Origin: Streptomyces katrae
GTDB taxonomy: Bacteria; Actinomycetota; Actinomycetes; Streptomycetales; Streptomycetaceae
Assembly (NCBI RefSeq): GCF_002028425.1
Contig: NZ_CP020042.1
Location: forward strand, 6,175,560-6,239,559
DNA length: 64,000 nucleotides
Direction of reading: 5' to 3'
Positions within the stretch are counted from its first letter, which is position 1; each line of letters opens with the position of its first letter. The notes beneath the pieces were generated by a model. That model made no database searches, was not told the DNA's origin, and saw only the letters and a program-made list of their open reading frames with translations. Position numbers and translations under genes: made by a program. This document shows, one piece after another, positions 7,845-17,188 of the stretch.

Positions 7845-8693
7845 CTAGGCCCCCCGCCCGACGAGTGCGTCCGCCGGGTCGTTGACCGGCTGCGGCATGC
7901 CCGTGAGGTCCATGACGAACAGCGGTATCCCCAGGTCGTCCGCGCGCCCGCGGGCCTCCTCCGTATAGCCCGCCAGGGCGAAGTACACGCTGGTCGCCGA
8001 CGCCGTCAGACCGTTCAGCCACACGCACTCCACCGCCCGCAGCCCGGCCGGAGCCGTCGTCGGGTCCACCTGGGCCACCACCCCGGGCGCCCGCAGGTCC
8101 ACCGCCGCGGAGGGGATCGGCACCCCGTCGGGCTGGCGGACGTCCCGGAACCCGAGCCAGCGCAGGTAGAGCGCGGCCGTCGCCACCGCGTCCCGGGCGG
8201 TACGGATGGTCACGGGCCGGAACGGCGGCCGCGAGGCGGGACCCCGGGGCGCGGCCGCCGCGCCCTGGCCGGGGGAGCGGGAGGCGGGCCCGGCCGCCCG
8301 TCCGGGTGGCCTCTCGTCCGGCCGTACGCCGCTCCCCGCACTGCCCGCGTCCGGCGCGCCGGGCTCCGCCCCGGCCGCGGCCCCCGCGCCCGCCGCCCCC
8401 GCCGGGGGCCTCGCGGGTTCCGCGGGTTCGGGCGGCCGTACGGGCACCAGCACCACCGTCCCGCACGACCCGCAGCCGACCTCCGGGTGCGGCCACTCGC
8501 TCTCCCGCCCGCAGGCCCCGCACCGCACCGCCACCCAGCCGCCCTGCCAGGTGCGGTGGGTCAGCGGCACGGGCGTCGCCGCCAGGTCCAGCGGCGGGGT
8601 GACCGGACTCCCGCAGGCGCACGGGAAGACCGGGGAGATGTAACCGTTCTCGCGCTGGCACGCCGGGCAGCGCACCGGTACCGCTTCCGCCAT
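7845..8693 (-). CDS. zinc-ribbon protein with degenerate Mrr-like restriction-endonuclease domain
   Basis: A 282-residue protein. The N-terminus carries CxxC knuckles (VRCPACQ, PCACGSP, VRCGACG, VGCGSCG at about 8-85) typical of two zinc ribbons. A Pro/Ala-rich linker (about 90-160) leads to a C-terminal domain (about 165-275) that begins TIRTARDAVATAALYLRWLGF and contains AVDLRAPGVVAQVD. This fits the alpha-beta core of Mrr-type restriction endonuclease domains, whose active site is D...(Q/E)xK. Here the lysine position reads Asp (AQVD), so nuclease activity is doubtful. ATG 8693 is chosen (AAGG upstream); a GTG at 8741 is an alternative. Possible roles are DNA binding or sensing of damaged or foreign DNA; both are inference. 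Confidence 0.7.
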   Translation of the reverse strand: MAEAVPVRCPACQRENGYISPVFPCACGSPVTPPLDLAATPVPLTHRTWQGGWVAVRCGACGRESEWPHPEVGCGSCGTVVLVPVRPPEPAEPARPPAGAAGAGAAAGAEPGAPDAGSAGSGVRPDERPPGRAAGPASRSPGQGAAAAPRGPASRPPFRPVTIRTARDAVATAALYLRWLGFRDVRQPDGVPIPSAAVDLRAPGVVAQVDPTTAPAGLRAVECVWLNGLTASATSVYFALAGYTEEARGRADDLGIPLFVMDLTGMPQPVNDPADALVGRGA

Positions 8694-8862
8694 GAGCCTT
8701 GGACCCTCTCCGTCGCTGTGCGTGGGTCCATGCTCCACCACCGGCTACCGCCGGGGCGAGCGAGCCCGCCGAATCCCGCCGTTTCACCCCGTGGGCCCGG
8801 GCATTTGTGCAACTCACCGAAAGAGATGCGGCTTTTGGTGGGTTCCGAGGTGCCCCGGCGCC

Positions 8863-8891
8863 TTGACGTGCGGGAAGCCGACGCTTAGCTT
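8863..8891 (+). promoter_or_regulatory. predicted gcl promoter
   Basis: TTGACG (8863-8868), 17 bases, then TAGCTT (8886-8891) matches the housekeeping sigma consensus. Two AllR-type palindromes begin two bases after the -10 box, where a bound repressor would block initiation. Confidence 0.65.
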
Positions 8892-8892
8892 G

Positions 8893-8928
8893 TTTCGTAT
8901 AGCAGAACATAAATTCCGGATGCCGGAA
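8893..8928. promoter_or_regulatory. paired AllR-type operators before gcl
   Basis: Site 1 is TTTCGTATAGCAGAA (8893-8907) and site 2 is TTCCGGATGCCGGAA (8914-8928), a perfect TTCC-N7-GGAA palindrome. Their starts are 21 bp apart, which is two helical turns. The same pair recurs at four other promoters in this window. Confidence 0.75.
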
Positions 8929-8961
8929 AAAGTCTGACCGCCAGACCCGCAGGAGAACCTG

Positions 8962-10749
<1,788 letters not shown>

Positions 10750-10767
10750 TCGCCCTCGCACGCACGC

Positions 10768-10807
10768 AGCGGCCCCCGCTCCTCCTCCGGGAGGGCCGGG
10801 GGCCGCT
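10768..10807 (+). terminator. gcl terminator
   Basis: An 11-bp inverted repeat (10768-10778 with 10797-10807) begins 19 bases after the gcl stop codon and ends in TT. Confidence 0.8.
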
Positions 10808-11039
10808 TCGGCGTTGTGCGGGGTCGTGCGGGGCCGCCATCGCCCCCTCGAGGGGCCGGGGGCTGGGCGGTGGCCGCCCACCCGCCTCCCCGGGTGCGGG
10901 TGGGTGGGCCGGGGGGCGTCCCGCCGGGCGGTGGCTGGCCAGCCGGACGGGGCGGGGGTGGTCGGGGTTTCACTCGGCGGTCTCAGAGAGGGGTTGGGGC
11001 TTTCCCGTCAGTCTCATCGTCCTTCCGCGGCGGGCCGCC

Positions 11040-11099
11040 CTGTCAAGGGCGCTCCTTCGTCGCGTCGCTTCGCGATCGCCTGCGGCGACCCTTGACAGG
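11040..11099. repeat. stem-loop block of the left palindrome arm
   Basis: CCTGTCAAGGG and CCCTTGACAGG flank about 38 bases containing GCGTCGCTTCGCGATCGCC. The inverted copy is at 12078-12137. In this way each arm of the large palindrome contains its own palindrome. Confidence 0.85.
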
Positions 11100-11263
11100 C
11101 CGTCCCGCCGCGAAATGCCGAAGACTGCCGGGAAACCCCCAAGGAACGGGACGGATGTTCATGGGCCATGCGGCGGACTCAGCGACCCTTCGGGGTCGTC
11201 GGGGGCCGCCTCGCCAAGCATCCGGGCAGACAGGAGAGTCAAACGGGGCCGCGATTCGCGCCA

Positions 11264-11675
11264 GATCGCTACGCGCTTCTCTCATCTCAGCGTCTACCAG
11301 CCGCCTGGGGCCGCTGCCCGCTGCAAACGACGACGGAATCGTCATCCGGGGCCCGTGGGCGCATCAAATCGCTACGCGCTCCTCTGATTTCGGCGTCCGC
11401 GACCCGTCTGGGTCCGCTGCCCGCACCAAAAGCCGACGGAATTGGCATACGAAGCCGCCAGGCGCGCCAGATCGCTACGCGCTTCTCTCATTTCGGCGTC
11501 CGGCGGTCGCCTTGGGCTGATACCTGCACCAAATGACGAACAGAGCAGCATCCAGGCTTGCGGGCGCGTCAGATCGCTACGTGCTGCCGAGATCCCGGCG
11601 TCCGGCGGCCGTCTGTGGCTGGTGACGGCGCCAAAAGCCGGTCCGCAGAGCATCCCGGCCCAAGACGGCCGGTGG
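11264..11675 (+). repeat. four ~103-bp direct repeat units, forward
   Basis: Units start at 11264, 11367, 11470 and 11572 (periods 103, 103, 102). Each begins with (G/A)ATCGCTACG(C/T)GCT, continues through TCGGCGTCCG and a GCTGCCCGCACCAAAAGCC-type segment, and ends with a GGGCGC block. The first three are the best conserved. Confidence 0.85.
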
Positions 11676-11689
11676 CCGCCGAGATTTGA

Positions 11690-11930
11690 GGAGCGCGTAG
11701 CGATTTGTCGCGCCTGGGGTCTCCTGATGGCCTTCTCATCAGCATTTCGTGCAGGCAGCGACCCCAGGCGGCCGCCGGGCGCCGAAAAGAGGGGAGCGCG
11801 TAGCGATTTGATGCGCCCCCCCGGCCCCGGATGACGATTCTGTCGGCTTTTGGTGCGGGCAGCGGCCCCAGACGGGTCGCGGACGCCGAAATCAGAGGAG
11901 CGCGTAGCGATCTGTCGCGGATCGCGGCCC
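11690..11930 (-). repeat. three ~104-bp repeat units, reverse orientation
   Basis: The reverse complement of the same unit appears three times, marked by GAGCGCGTAGCGAT at about 11691-11704, 11795-11808 and 11899-11912 (periods about 104). With the forward set this makes a head-to-head array centred near 11640. Confidence 0.85.
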
Positions 11931-12373
11931 CGATTCACCGGCTCGTCGGCCCGGATGCTTGGCGAGGCGGCCCCCGACCACCTCGCCTGGTCGCTGATCC
12001 CGCGTATGTCCATCGATGGACCGTGCCGTCCTTTTGGGGGTTTCCCGGCAGTCTTCGTTTTTCCGTGGCGGGACGCCCTGTCAAGGGTCGCCGCAGGCGA
12101 TCGCGAAGCGACGCGACGAAGGAGCGCCCTTGACAGGGCGGCCCGACGCGGAAGGACGATGAGACTGACGGGAAAGCCCCAACCCATCCCCGAGACCGCT
12201 GAGTCAGGTCCCGACCACCCCCACCCCCGTCCCGGTGTCCGGTCACCGCCCAGCGGCACACCGCCCCCAACCCACCCACCCGCACCCCGGGAGGCGGGTG
12301 GGCAGCCACCGCCCAGCCCCCGGCCCCTCGAGGGGGCGATGGCCGGCCCGCGCCGCGAGAGCGGCAACGGCAA

Positions 12374-12409
12374 AGCGCCGAGTCACGGGACCGTCCGTGA
12401 CTCGGCGCT
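12374..12409. terminator. perfect 15-bp hairpin
   Basis: AGCGCCGAGTCACGG (12374-12388) pairs perfectly with 12395-12409 around a 6-base loop. It lies just outside the big palindrome and would stop transcription coming from either side. Confidence 0.75.
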
Positions 12410-12490
12410 CTGGTTGTTACCGCCCGACGGAGCGAGGCTGGCGCGACAGGACGTTCGCACCGCCGGGCGGAGACTGGGGGAGGAGTTGTT

Positions 12491-12535
12491 CTCCTCTATA
12501 TAGGGGACTCTGTGCGTGGCCCCTATATAGAGGAG
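12491..12535. promoter_or_regulatory. 16-bp perfect inverted repeat with AT-rich TATATA core
   Basis: CTCCTCTATATAGGGG (12491-12506) and CCCCTATATAGAGGAG (12520-12535) are separated by 13 bases. The AT-rich cores stand out in a >70% GC region. It may be an operator, a terminator or a MITE end; no gene starts nearby, so it is unexplained. Confidence 0.7.
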
Positions 12536-12707
12536 TGGCTGGGACCGTGGCGGGCGGGCGACGAGAACTCCGGCGTCGTCTCCCTCAGGTCAAGAGACGG
12601 GCCTCGGAACCCATTACCACCGCACTGGCTCGCACGCTCGCCACGGTCCTCGTCCTGCCCTCACCACGTACCACCCCTCATCCGGGTCCGCGGCGCGGGC
12701 TCAGCAC

Positions 12708-12737
12708 CCGGGGCCTGACCTCCCGTCAGGCCCCCGG
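12708..12737 (-). terminator. catalase terminator
   Basis: An inverted repeat (GGGCCTGAC at 12711-12719 with GTCAGGCCC at 12725-12733, extended by CC/GG) lies 15 bases beyond the catalase stop codon. Confidence 0.75.
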
Positions 12738-12751
12738 TACATCTGTGGGGC

Positions 12752-14209
12752 TCAGGCGTCGCGCAGGGCGCGCACGGCCTCCTCGACGCGCTTGCCGTAG
12801 TCGGCGTCCGCAGCGTGGAAGTGAGCCAGGTTCTTCTCGATGACGTCCTCAAGGGTGACCTGCGACAGGCCGCCGGCGATGTTCGCCACCAGACGCTGCT
12901 TCTCGGCCTCCGACATCAGGCGGTAGAGCTCGCCGGCCTGGAAGAAGTCGTCGTCCTTGGTGTGGGCCGGGGCCTCGTGGGTGCCCGTGTAGCCGGAGAC
13001 GGCCTTCGGGGCGCCCAGGGCGATGCCGGTCTCGGCCGGGCCCTGGTACGAGTTGGGCTCGTAGTTCTTGTCGTGGCGCGAGCCGTTGCGCAGCGCCATG
13101 ACGCCGTCGCGGCCGTAGTTGTCGGCCTTCGTCGCCTTCGGGGCGTTGACCGGCAGCTGGGTGTGGTTCACACCGAGGCGGTAGCGCTGGGCGTCGGCGT
13201 ACGCGAACAGGCGGCCCTGGAGCATCTTGTCCGGCGAGGCGGTGATGCCCGGGACGAAGTTGTTCGGGGAGAAGGCGGACTGCTCGACCTCGGCGAAGAC
13301 GTTGTCCGGGTTGCGGTCGAGGACCAGGCGGCCCACGCGCTGCAGCGGGTAGTCGGCGTGCGGCCACACCTTGGTGAGGTCGAACGGGTTGAAGCGGTAG
13401 TCCGCGGCCTCGGCGGCCGGCATGATCTGGACGTAGAGGGTCCAGCTCGGGTTCACGCCGCGCTCGATGGCTTGGAGCAGGTCGGTCTGGTGCGAGTTCG
13501 CGTCCTTGCCGACGAGCTCGGCGGCCTGCTCGGCCGACAGGCAGCGGATGCCCTGGTTCGTCTTGAAGTGGTACTTGACGAAGAAGGCCTCGCCCTGGGC
13601 GTTGGTCCACTGGTAGGTGTGGGAGCCGTAGCCGTTCATGTGGCGGTAGGACGCCGGGATGCCGCGGTCACCCATCAGCCAGGTGATCTGGTGCGTCGCC
13701 TCGGGGGCGTGCGCCCAGAAGTCCCAGACGTTGTCCGGCTCCTGCTTGCCCGTGAAGGGGTCGCGCTTCTGGGAGTGGATGAAGTCGGGGAACTTGATCG
13801 GGTCCTTGATGAAGAACACCGGGGTGTTGTTGCCGACGAGGTCGTAGTTGCCGTCCTCGGTGTAGAACTTCAGCGCGAAGCCGCGCGGGTCGCGGACGGC
13901 GTCCGCGCCACCGAGGGAGTCGGCCACGGTGGAGAACCGCAGGAAGGTCTCGGTCTTCTTGCCGACCTCGGAGAGGAACTTGGCCGAGGTGTAGGCGGTG
14001 ACGTCGTCGGTCACCTCGAAGTAGCCGTACGCGGCCGAGCCGCGGGCGTGCACCACACGCTCCGGGATGCGCTCACGGTTGAAGCGGGCGAGCTTCTCGA
14101 GGAGCTGCTGGTCCTGGATCAGGAGAGGGCCACCGACGCCGGCGGTGGCGGAGTTCTGGTTGTCGGCGACCGGGGCGCCGGACTCGGTCGTCAGCGTGCG
14201 CTTCGACAT
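12752..14209 (-). CDS. katA: monofunctional heme catalase
   Basis: A 485-residue small-subunit catalase that breaks down H2O2 in the cytosol. Visible residues: the distal His in [12 protein letters not shown] (His54), the Asn in [11 protein letters not shown] (127/128) and the heme-ligand Tyr in [14 protein letters not shown]. The start is ATG 14209, preceded by GGAAGG. An in-frame ATG at 14257 would read into an operator palindrome and adds a non-family extension, so I reject it. Its promoter carries both palindrome types found at purine genes, so it is likely co-controlled with urate oxidase, whose reaction produces H2O2. It lies beside hyi-glxR on the same strand but behind its own promoter. 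Confidence 0.96.
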   Translation of the reverse strand: MSKRTLTTESGAPVADNQNSATAGVGGPLLIQDQQLLEKLARFNRERIPERVVHARGSAAYGYFEVTDDVTAYTSAKFLSEVGKKTETFLRFSTVADSLGGADAVRDPRGFALKFYTEDGNYDLVGNNTPVFFIKDPIKFPDFIHSQKRDPFTGKQEPDNVWDFWAHAPEATHQITWLMGDRGIPASYRHMNGYGSHTYQWTNAQGEAFFVKYHFKTNQGIRCLSAEQAAELVGKDANSHQTDLLQAIERGVNPSWTLYVQIMPAAEAADYRFNPFDLTKVWPHADYPLQRVGRLVLDRNPDNVFAEVEQSAFSPNNFVPGITASPDKMLQGRLFAYADAQRYRLGVNHTQLPVNAPKATKADNYGRDGVMALRNGSRHDKNYEPNSYQGPAETGIALGAPKAVSGYTGTHEAPAHTKDDDFFQAGELYRLMSEAEKQRLVANIAGGLSQVTLEDVIEKNLAHFHAADADYGKRVEEAVRALRDA

Positions 14210-14227
14210 GGTGACCTTCCGTACGGG

Positions 14228-14263
14228 TAACTGCTGACGGAAAGCGTCTTCCGTCATGCGGAA
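14228..14263. promoter_or_regulatory. paired AllR-type operators before catalase
   Basis: A perfect palindrome TTCCGTCATGCGGAA (14249-14263) lies one base downstream of the predicted -10 box. A half-conserved second site, TAACTGCTGACGGAA (14228-14242), starts 21 bp further on in the direction of the gene. Confidence 0.65.
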
Positions 14264-14264
14264 C

Positions 14265-14307
14265 AGCCTAATTTCGGCGTGAACGCGACGTCAACAGTTT
14301 GTTGAAA
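14265..14307 (-). promoter_or_regulatory. catalase promoter with TCAAC-N5-GTTGA box over the -35
   Basis: On the minus strand TTTCAACAAACTGTTGACG ends in the -35 hexamer TTGACG (14289-14294). After an 18-base spacer comes TAGGCT (14265-14270). The 19-base box differs at one position from that of the uricase operon promoter. Confidence 0.75.
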
Positions 14308-14325
14308 GAAAGAATGGGGAGGTAA

Positions 14326-14385
14326 TCCGGACGGTGCCGGCGCTTGGGCGCGACAGGACAGGTGTCAGCACCGGCACCATCCGGA
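14326..14385 (-). terminator. terminator of the hyi-glxR operon
   Basis: An 18-bp near-perfect inverted repeat (14326-14343 with 14368-14385, one mismatch pair) lies 57 bases beyond the glxR stop codon. It separates that operon from the catalase promoter. Confidence 0.7.
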
Positions 14386-14441
14386 AACTCGGGCCCCCGT
14401 GCGGGGGAGTGCGGCCCAGGGGAGCGGGCCGCCGGGGTGGA

Positions 14442-15341
14442 TCAGACCTGGGCGCCGGAGAGGCGCTCGACCGCGCGGAGCAGGGCGGAGTGGTCCAGGC
14501 CGCCGTCACCCTGGGCGCGCAGGGAGGCGACGAGCTGGGCGACGACCGCGCCGACGGGCAGGGCGGCACCGACGTTGCGGGCGGCGTCGGTGACGATGCC
14601 CATGTCCTTGTGGTGCAGGTCGATCCGGAAACCGGGCTTGAAGTCGCGGTTCAGGAAGTTGTCCTTCTTGCGGGTCAGCACCGTGGAGCCGGCCAGACCG
14701 CCGTTGAGGACGTCGAGGGCGGCCTCGAGGTTCACGCCGGACTTCTCGAGGAAGACGACGGCCTCGGCGCACGCCTGGATGTTCACCGCGACGATGAGCT
14801 GGTTGGCGGCCTTCACCGTCTGGCCGGAGCCGTGCGGGCCGCACAGGACGATGACCTTGCCGAGGGCCTCGAGGATCGGCAGGGCCGCGTCGAAGTCGGC
14901 CTGCTCGCCACCCACCATGATCGACAGGACGGCCTCGATGGCGCCGGCCTCGCCGCCGGACACCGGGGCGTCGATGACGCGGATGCCCTTCTCGGCGGCG
15001 TTCTTCGCCAGGTCGATGGAGGTCTGGGGGGTGATCGACGACATGTCGATGATGAGCGCGCCGGACTTGGCGTTCTCCAGGATGCCGGCGGGGCCGTAGT
15101 TGATGGCCTCGACCTGCGGGGAGGCGGGGACCATCGTGATGATCACGTCGGCGTCCGCGACGGCCTCGGCGATCGAGCCGGCGGCGGTGCCGCCGGCGGC
15201 GGCCAGGCGGTCCAGCTTGTCCTGCTCGAGGGTGAAGCCGGTGACCGAGTAGCCGGCCTTCAGAAGGTTCTCGGACATGGGGGAGCCCATGATTCCGAGT
15301 CCGATCCAGGCAATCTTCGGGAGCGCGGCGGGGTTGCTCAT
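14442..15341 (-). CDS. glxR: tartronate semialdehyde (2-hydroxy-3-oxopropionate) reductase
   Basis: A 299-residue beta-hydroxyacid dehydrogenase that reduces tartronate semialdehyde to D-glycerate with NAD(P)H. The Rossmann motif GLGIMGSPMSENL is at about 15-27, the substrate-binding DAPVSGGEAGA at about 125-134 and the catalytic Lys177 in GQTVKAANQ. It is the second gene of an operon with hyi, 75 bp apart, and follows Gcl in the glyoxylate-to-glycerate route. Length and motifs are normal. It is assigned to GlxR rather than a generic hydroxyisobutyrate dehydrogenase because hyi and gcl are neighbours. Confidence 0.93.
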   Translation of the reverse strand: MSNPAALPKIAWIGLGIMGSPMSENLLKAGYSVTGFTLEQDKLDRLAAAGGTAAGSIAEAVADADVIITMVPASPQVEAINYGPAGILENAKSGALIIDMSSITPQTSIDLAKNAAEKGIRVIDAPVSGGEAGAIEAVLSIMVGGEQADFDAALPILEALGKVIVLCGPHGSGQTVKAANQLIVAVNIQACAEAVVFLEKSGVNLEAALDVLNGGLAGSTVLTRKKDNFLNRDFKPGFRIDLHHKDMGIVTDAARNVGAALPVGAVVAQLVASLRAQGDGGLDHSALLRAVERLSGAQV

Positions 15342-15416
15342 GATGAGGGTCCTTCTCTTAATGCATCGTACGAAAAGTGCGTGAGGTGCCTGGCTGATCG
15401 CCCGGACTTTGTCCCC

Positions 15417-16250
15417 TTACCTGGCGGCGCGGGCCTCGGCCGGCAGCCAGTCGAAGGACGCGGCGGCGTCGGCGGCCTTGTACTCCAGGCCGACAAAGCC
15501 CTGGTAGCCGGCCTTCTTGAGCTGGTCGAGAAGATCCTCGAGGGGCAGCTCGCCGGTGCCCGGGGCACCGCGTCCGGGCTTGTCCGCGATCTGGACGTGC
15601 CCGGTCTTGGCGGCGTACTTTTCGATGACCTCGGAGAGGTCCTCATCGTTCATCGCCAGGTGGTACAGGTCGAGGAGGAACTTGGCGTTGGCGAGGCCGG
15701 TGGCCTCGTTCACCTTGTCCACCACCTCGATGCCGGCCGGGGCGCTCACCAGCGGGTAGAGCGGCGACTCGGGCTTGTTGAGGGTCTCGATCAGGAGGAT
15801 CGCGCCCACGCGGTCCGCGGCCTGCGCCGCGACGACCAGGTTCTTCAGGGCCAGCTCGTCCTGGACGGCCGGGTCCACGCCCTCGACGCGGTTGCCGTAG
15901 AGGGCGTTGAGCGCCTTGCAGCCGACCGAGGCGGCGAAGTCCGCCGCGACGTTGATGTTGGCGTTGAAGCGGTCCGACTCCTCCCCGGGGACCGAGACCG
16001 CGCCGCGGTCCGGGCCCGGGAGCTGGCCGGCGTAGAAGTTCAGGCCCACCAGCTGGGTGCCGGCGTCCTCAAGAGCCTTCTTGAGGGCGTCCAGCTCCTC
16101 CTGAGCGGGGGTGGGGGTCTCGATCCAGGGCCACCACAGCTCGACCGCGGTGAAGCCCGCCGCGGCGGCGGCCGCGGGACGCTCCAGGAGCGGGAGTTCC
16201 GTGAAGAGGATCGAAAGGTTCACATCGAAGCGCTGGTCCGAGTATCCCAT
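15417..16250 (-). CDS. hyi: hydroxypyruvate isomerase
   Basis: A 277-residue TIM-barrel isomerase (AP endonuclease 2 superfamily) that interconverts hydroxypyruvate and tartronate semialdehyde. Characteristic parts: FDVNLSILFTELPLLERPAA at the N-terminus, ELWWPW, the metal ligands in LIETLN and LLDLYHLA, QIADKPGRGAPGTGEL and GLEYK. I use ATG 16250, with AAGGAG upstream; the frame stays open to 16331 but would run through two operator palindromes. It is first in the hyi-glxR operon, divergent from the small protein/HTH pair, and the shared intergenic region carries the AllR-type sites. Confidence 0.94.
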   Translation of the reverse strand: MGYSDQRFDVNLSILFTELPLLERPAAAAAAGFTAVELWWPWIETPTPAQEELDALKKALEDAGTQLVGLNFYAGQLPGPDRGAVSVPGEESDRFNANINVAADFAASVGCKALNALYGNRVEGVDPAVQDELALKNLVVAAQAADRVGAILLIETLNKPESPLYPLVSAPAGIEVVDKVNEATGLANAKFLLDLYHLAMNDEDLSEVIEKYAAKTGHVQIADKPGRGAPGTGELPLEDLLDQLKKAGYQGFVGLEYKAADAAASFDWLPAEARAAR

Positions 16251-16266
16251 GAGGGGTGTGCGCTCC

Positions 16267-16302
16267 TTCCGTATTGCGGAAGTTAGTTTCTGCTTGATGG
16301 AA
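16267..16302. promoter_or_regulatory. paired AllR-type operators before hyi-glxR
   Basis: A perfect TTCCGTATTGCGGAA (16267-16281) and TTCTGCTTGATGGAA (16288-16302) start 21 bp apart. A possible hyi promoter on the minus strand has TTGACA at 16326-16331 and a weak -10 near 16304-16309, so the sites cover the start region. They may also affect the divergent operon starting at 16376. Confidence 0.75.
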
Positions 16303-16375
16303 GACTGCAAGCAGGGCGTCCGACTTGTCAAGTGCCGGCTCCCGGAATCTCACGACTGCCGGGTAGCTTGACGGC

Positions 16376-16627
16376 GTGCGATTGAGAGTGGAGTTCACGA
16401 CCGAGCCCTTCGACCTCGAAGAGGCCCCCGCCCACGCCGTTGCCGCCCGCGAGGTCATCCAGAAGGCCCGGCTGGACGCGGTCGACGTGGGCCCGTTCGG
16501 CAATACGGCCGAGGGCGATTCCGACCGGGTGCTGGGAGCGGTGGCCGCGCTGCTGCGCGACGCGCTGGACGCCGGCGCCACCCGCGTCTCGCTCCAGGTC
16601 AATGTGATCGGTGAGGAGGGCGCATGA
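16376..16627 (+). CDS. small conserved-type protein, possible MTH1187/YkoF-like fold
   Basis: An 83-residue protein with a GTG start. The pattern VEFTTEPF...DVGPFGNTAEGD...ALLRDALDAGATRVSLQVNV recalls the ferredoxin-like thiamine-binding MTH1187/YkoF family, in which a short G-P-x-G-N/T-x-x-E-G motif sits between two beta-alpha-beta halves. Assignment is tentative. It overlaps the HTH gene by four bases (ATGA), so the two are translationally coupled and may act together. Position between hyi and the uricase operon suggests a sensor or accessory role in purine catabolism; this is inference from context only. Confidence 0.7.
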   Translation: MRLRVEFTTEPFDLEEAPAHAVAAREVIQKARLDAVDVGPFGNTAEGDSDRVLGAVAALLRDALDAGATRVSLQVNVIGEEGA

Positions 16628-17034
16628 CCGAGCCCCGCGACCACCCGTTCGTCACCGCGGTCAAGCCGCTCGTGGACGCGATGGGCGGCGAGCTCATGGA
16701 CCCGGCCGGGGCCGAGCCCGACGACGTCGTGCTGACGTGGGAGGGGCAGGAGGTGGTGGCCGTGCGCCTGCCGCAGCTGTCGGACTCCCTGGACCACATC
16801 CTGGCCGCGCTGGAACGGCGGCACGGGGTCCCTCTGGCGCAGCTCGACCGGAAGTCCAAGCAGGACGTGGTACGCATACTGGAGGCGCGGGGAGCCTTCT
16901 CCGTCCGGCACGGCGTGGAAACGGTGGCGGGCGCCCTGGGTGTCAGCCGTTTCACGGTCTACAACTATTTGAACCGGGACTCCGCCGCTCAGAATCGGCC
17001 GAACAAGACAGCGAAGCAGAACAGCCCGGAGTGA
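16624..17034 (+). CDS. HTH transcriptional regulator of the purine locus (candidate)
   Basis: A 136-residue protein. Residues 99-118 (ETVAGALGVSRFTVYNYL region) form a Fis/PucR-like helix-turn-helix (helix, GVSRFTVYNYL recognition helix). The first 60 residues form a compact alpha/beta region of unknown function and the tail is Asn/Lys-rich. It is cotranscribed with the 83-residue protein and ends 25 bases before a terminator that separates it from the uricase operon. The equivalent place in other streptomycete purine clusters also holds a small HTH protein. It is my first candidate for binding the TCAAC-N5-GTTGA boxes, but no sequence proof exists. Confidence 0.82.
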   Translation: MTEPRDHPFVTAVKPLVDAMGGELMDPAGAEPDDVVLTWEGQEVVAVRLPQLSDSLDHILAALERRHGVPLAQLDRKSKQDVVRILEARGAFSVRHGVETVAGALGVSRFTVYNYLNRDSAAQNRPNKTAKQNSPE

Positions 17035-17058
17035 GGGACGCTCCACCGACGGTCACGA

Positions 17059-17091
17059 GCCGCCGCCCAATTCATCCGGGCGGCGGCTTTT
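17059..17091 (+). terminator. intrinsic terminator with T-run
   Basis: A perfect 10-bp repeat (17059-17068 with 17078-17087) is followed by TTTT. It ends the HTH operon and insulates the uricase promoter. Confidence 0.88.
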
Positions 17092-17103
17092 GTGTACAGG
17101 AAG

Positions 17104-17146
17104 TTTCAACAAAGTGTTGACGCCGTGTTGTCGAGGGCGTTAGCTA
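17104..17146 (+). promoter_or_regulatory. uricase operon promoter with TCAAC-N5-GTTGA box
   Basis: TTTCAACAAAGTGTTGACG (17104-17122) contains the palindrome TCAAC-AAAGT-GTTGA (17106-17120). It ends in the -35 hexamer TTGACG (17117-17122), followed by 18 bases and TAGCTA (17141-17146). There is no TTCC-N7-GGAA site here, unlike the other purine promoters. Confidence 0.75.
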
Positions 17147-17188
17147 TGCGCAGCCCGTCAAAGCAACAACAGGCCACGGAGGCCTACC

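Larger units (their letters stand above)
10836..12343. repeat. 1.5-kb nested imperfect palindrome, non-coding
   Basis: The left arm (from 10836) is the reverse complement of the right arm (ending 12343) over most of the region. The outer ~73 bp (10836-10908 against about 12271-12343) match at roughly 95% by eye. The next blocks match as well: GGGGCTTTCCCGTCAGTCTC (10997-11016) and the TGTCAAGGG/CCCTTGACA stem-loop (about 11040-11099 and 12078-12137). So do the GACTGCCGGGAAACCCCC and GGCCGCCTCGCCAAGCATCC blocks. The centre (about 11264-11930) holds ~103-bp units in both orientations. Open frames exist but are repeats translated in all frames, so I regard it as non-coding. Function unknown; possible cruciform or transcription barrier between converging gcl and catalase. 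Confidence 0.9.

Noticed and set aside
11264..11930. CRISPR array
   Set aside because: The units are ~103 bp with internal similarity throughout and half are inverted. There is no constant short repeat with unique spacers and no cas gene.
10814..12503. Several open frames of 70-330 codons in the palindromic region
   Set aside because: They consist of the same repeats read in different frames and have no ribosome sites.
14210..14257. Longer N-terminus for catalase starting at 14257
   Set aside because: It would translate operator palindromes, and the extra residues are not family-like. ATG 14209 has GGAAGG upstream.
16251..16331. Longer N-terminus for hydroxypyruvate isomerase
   Set aside because: It runs through two operator sites and the predicted promoter. 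ATG 16250 has AAGGAG.
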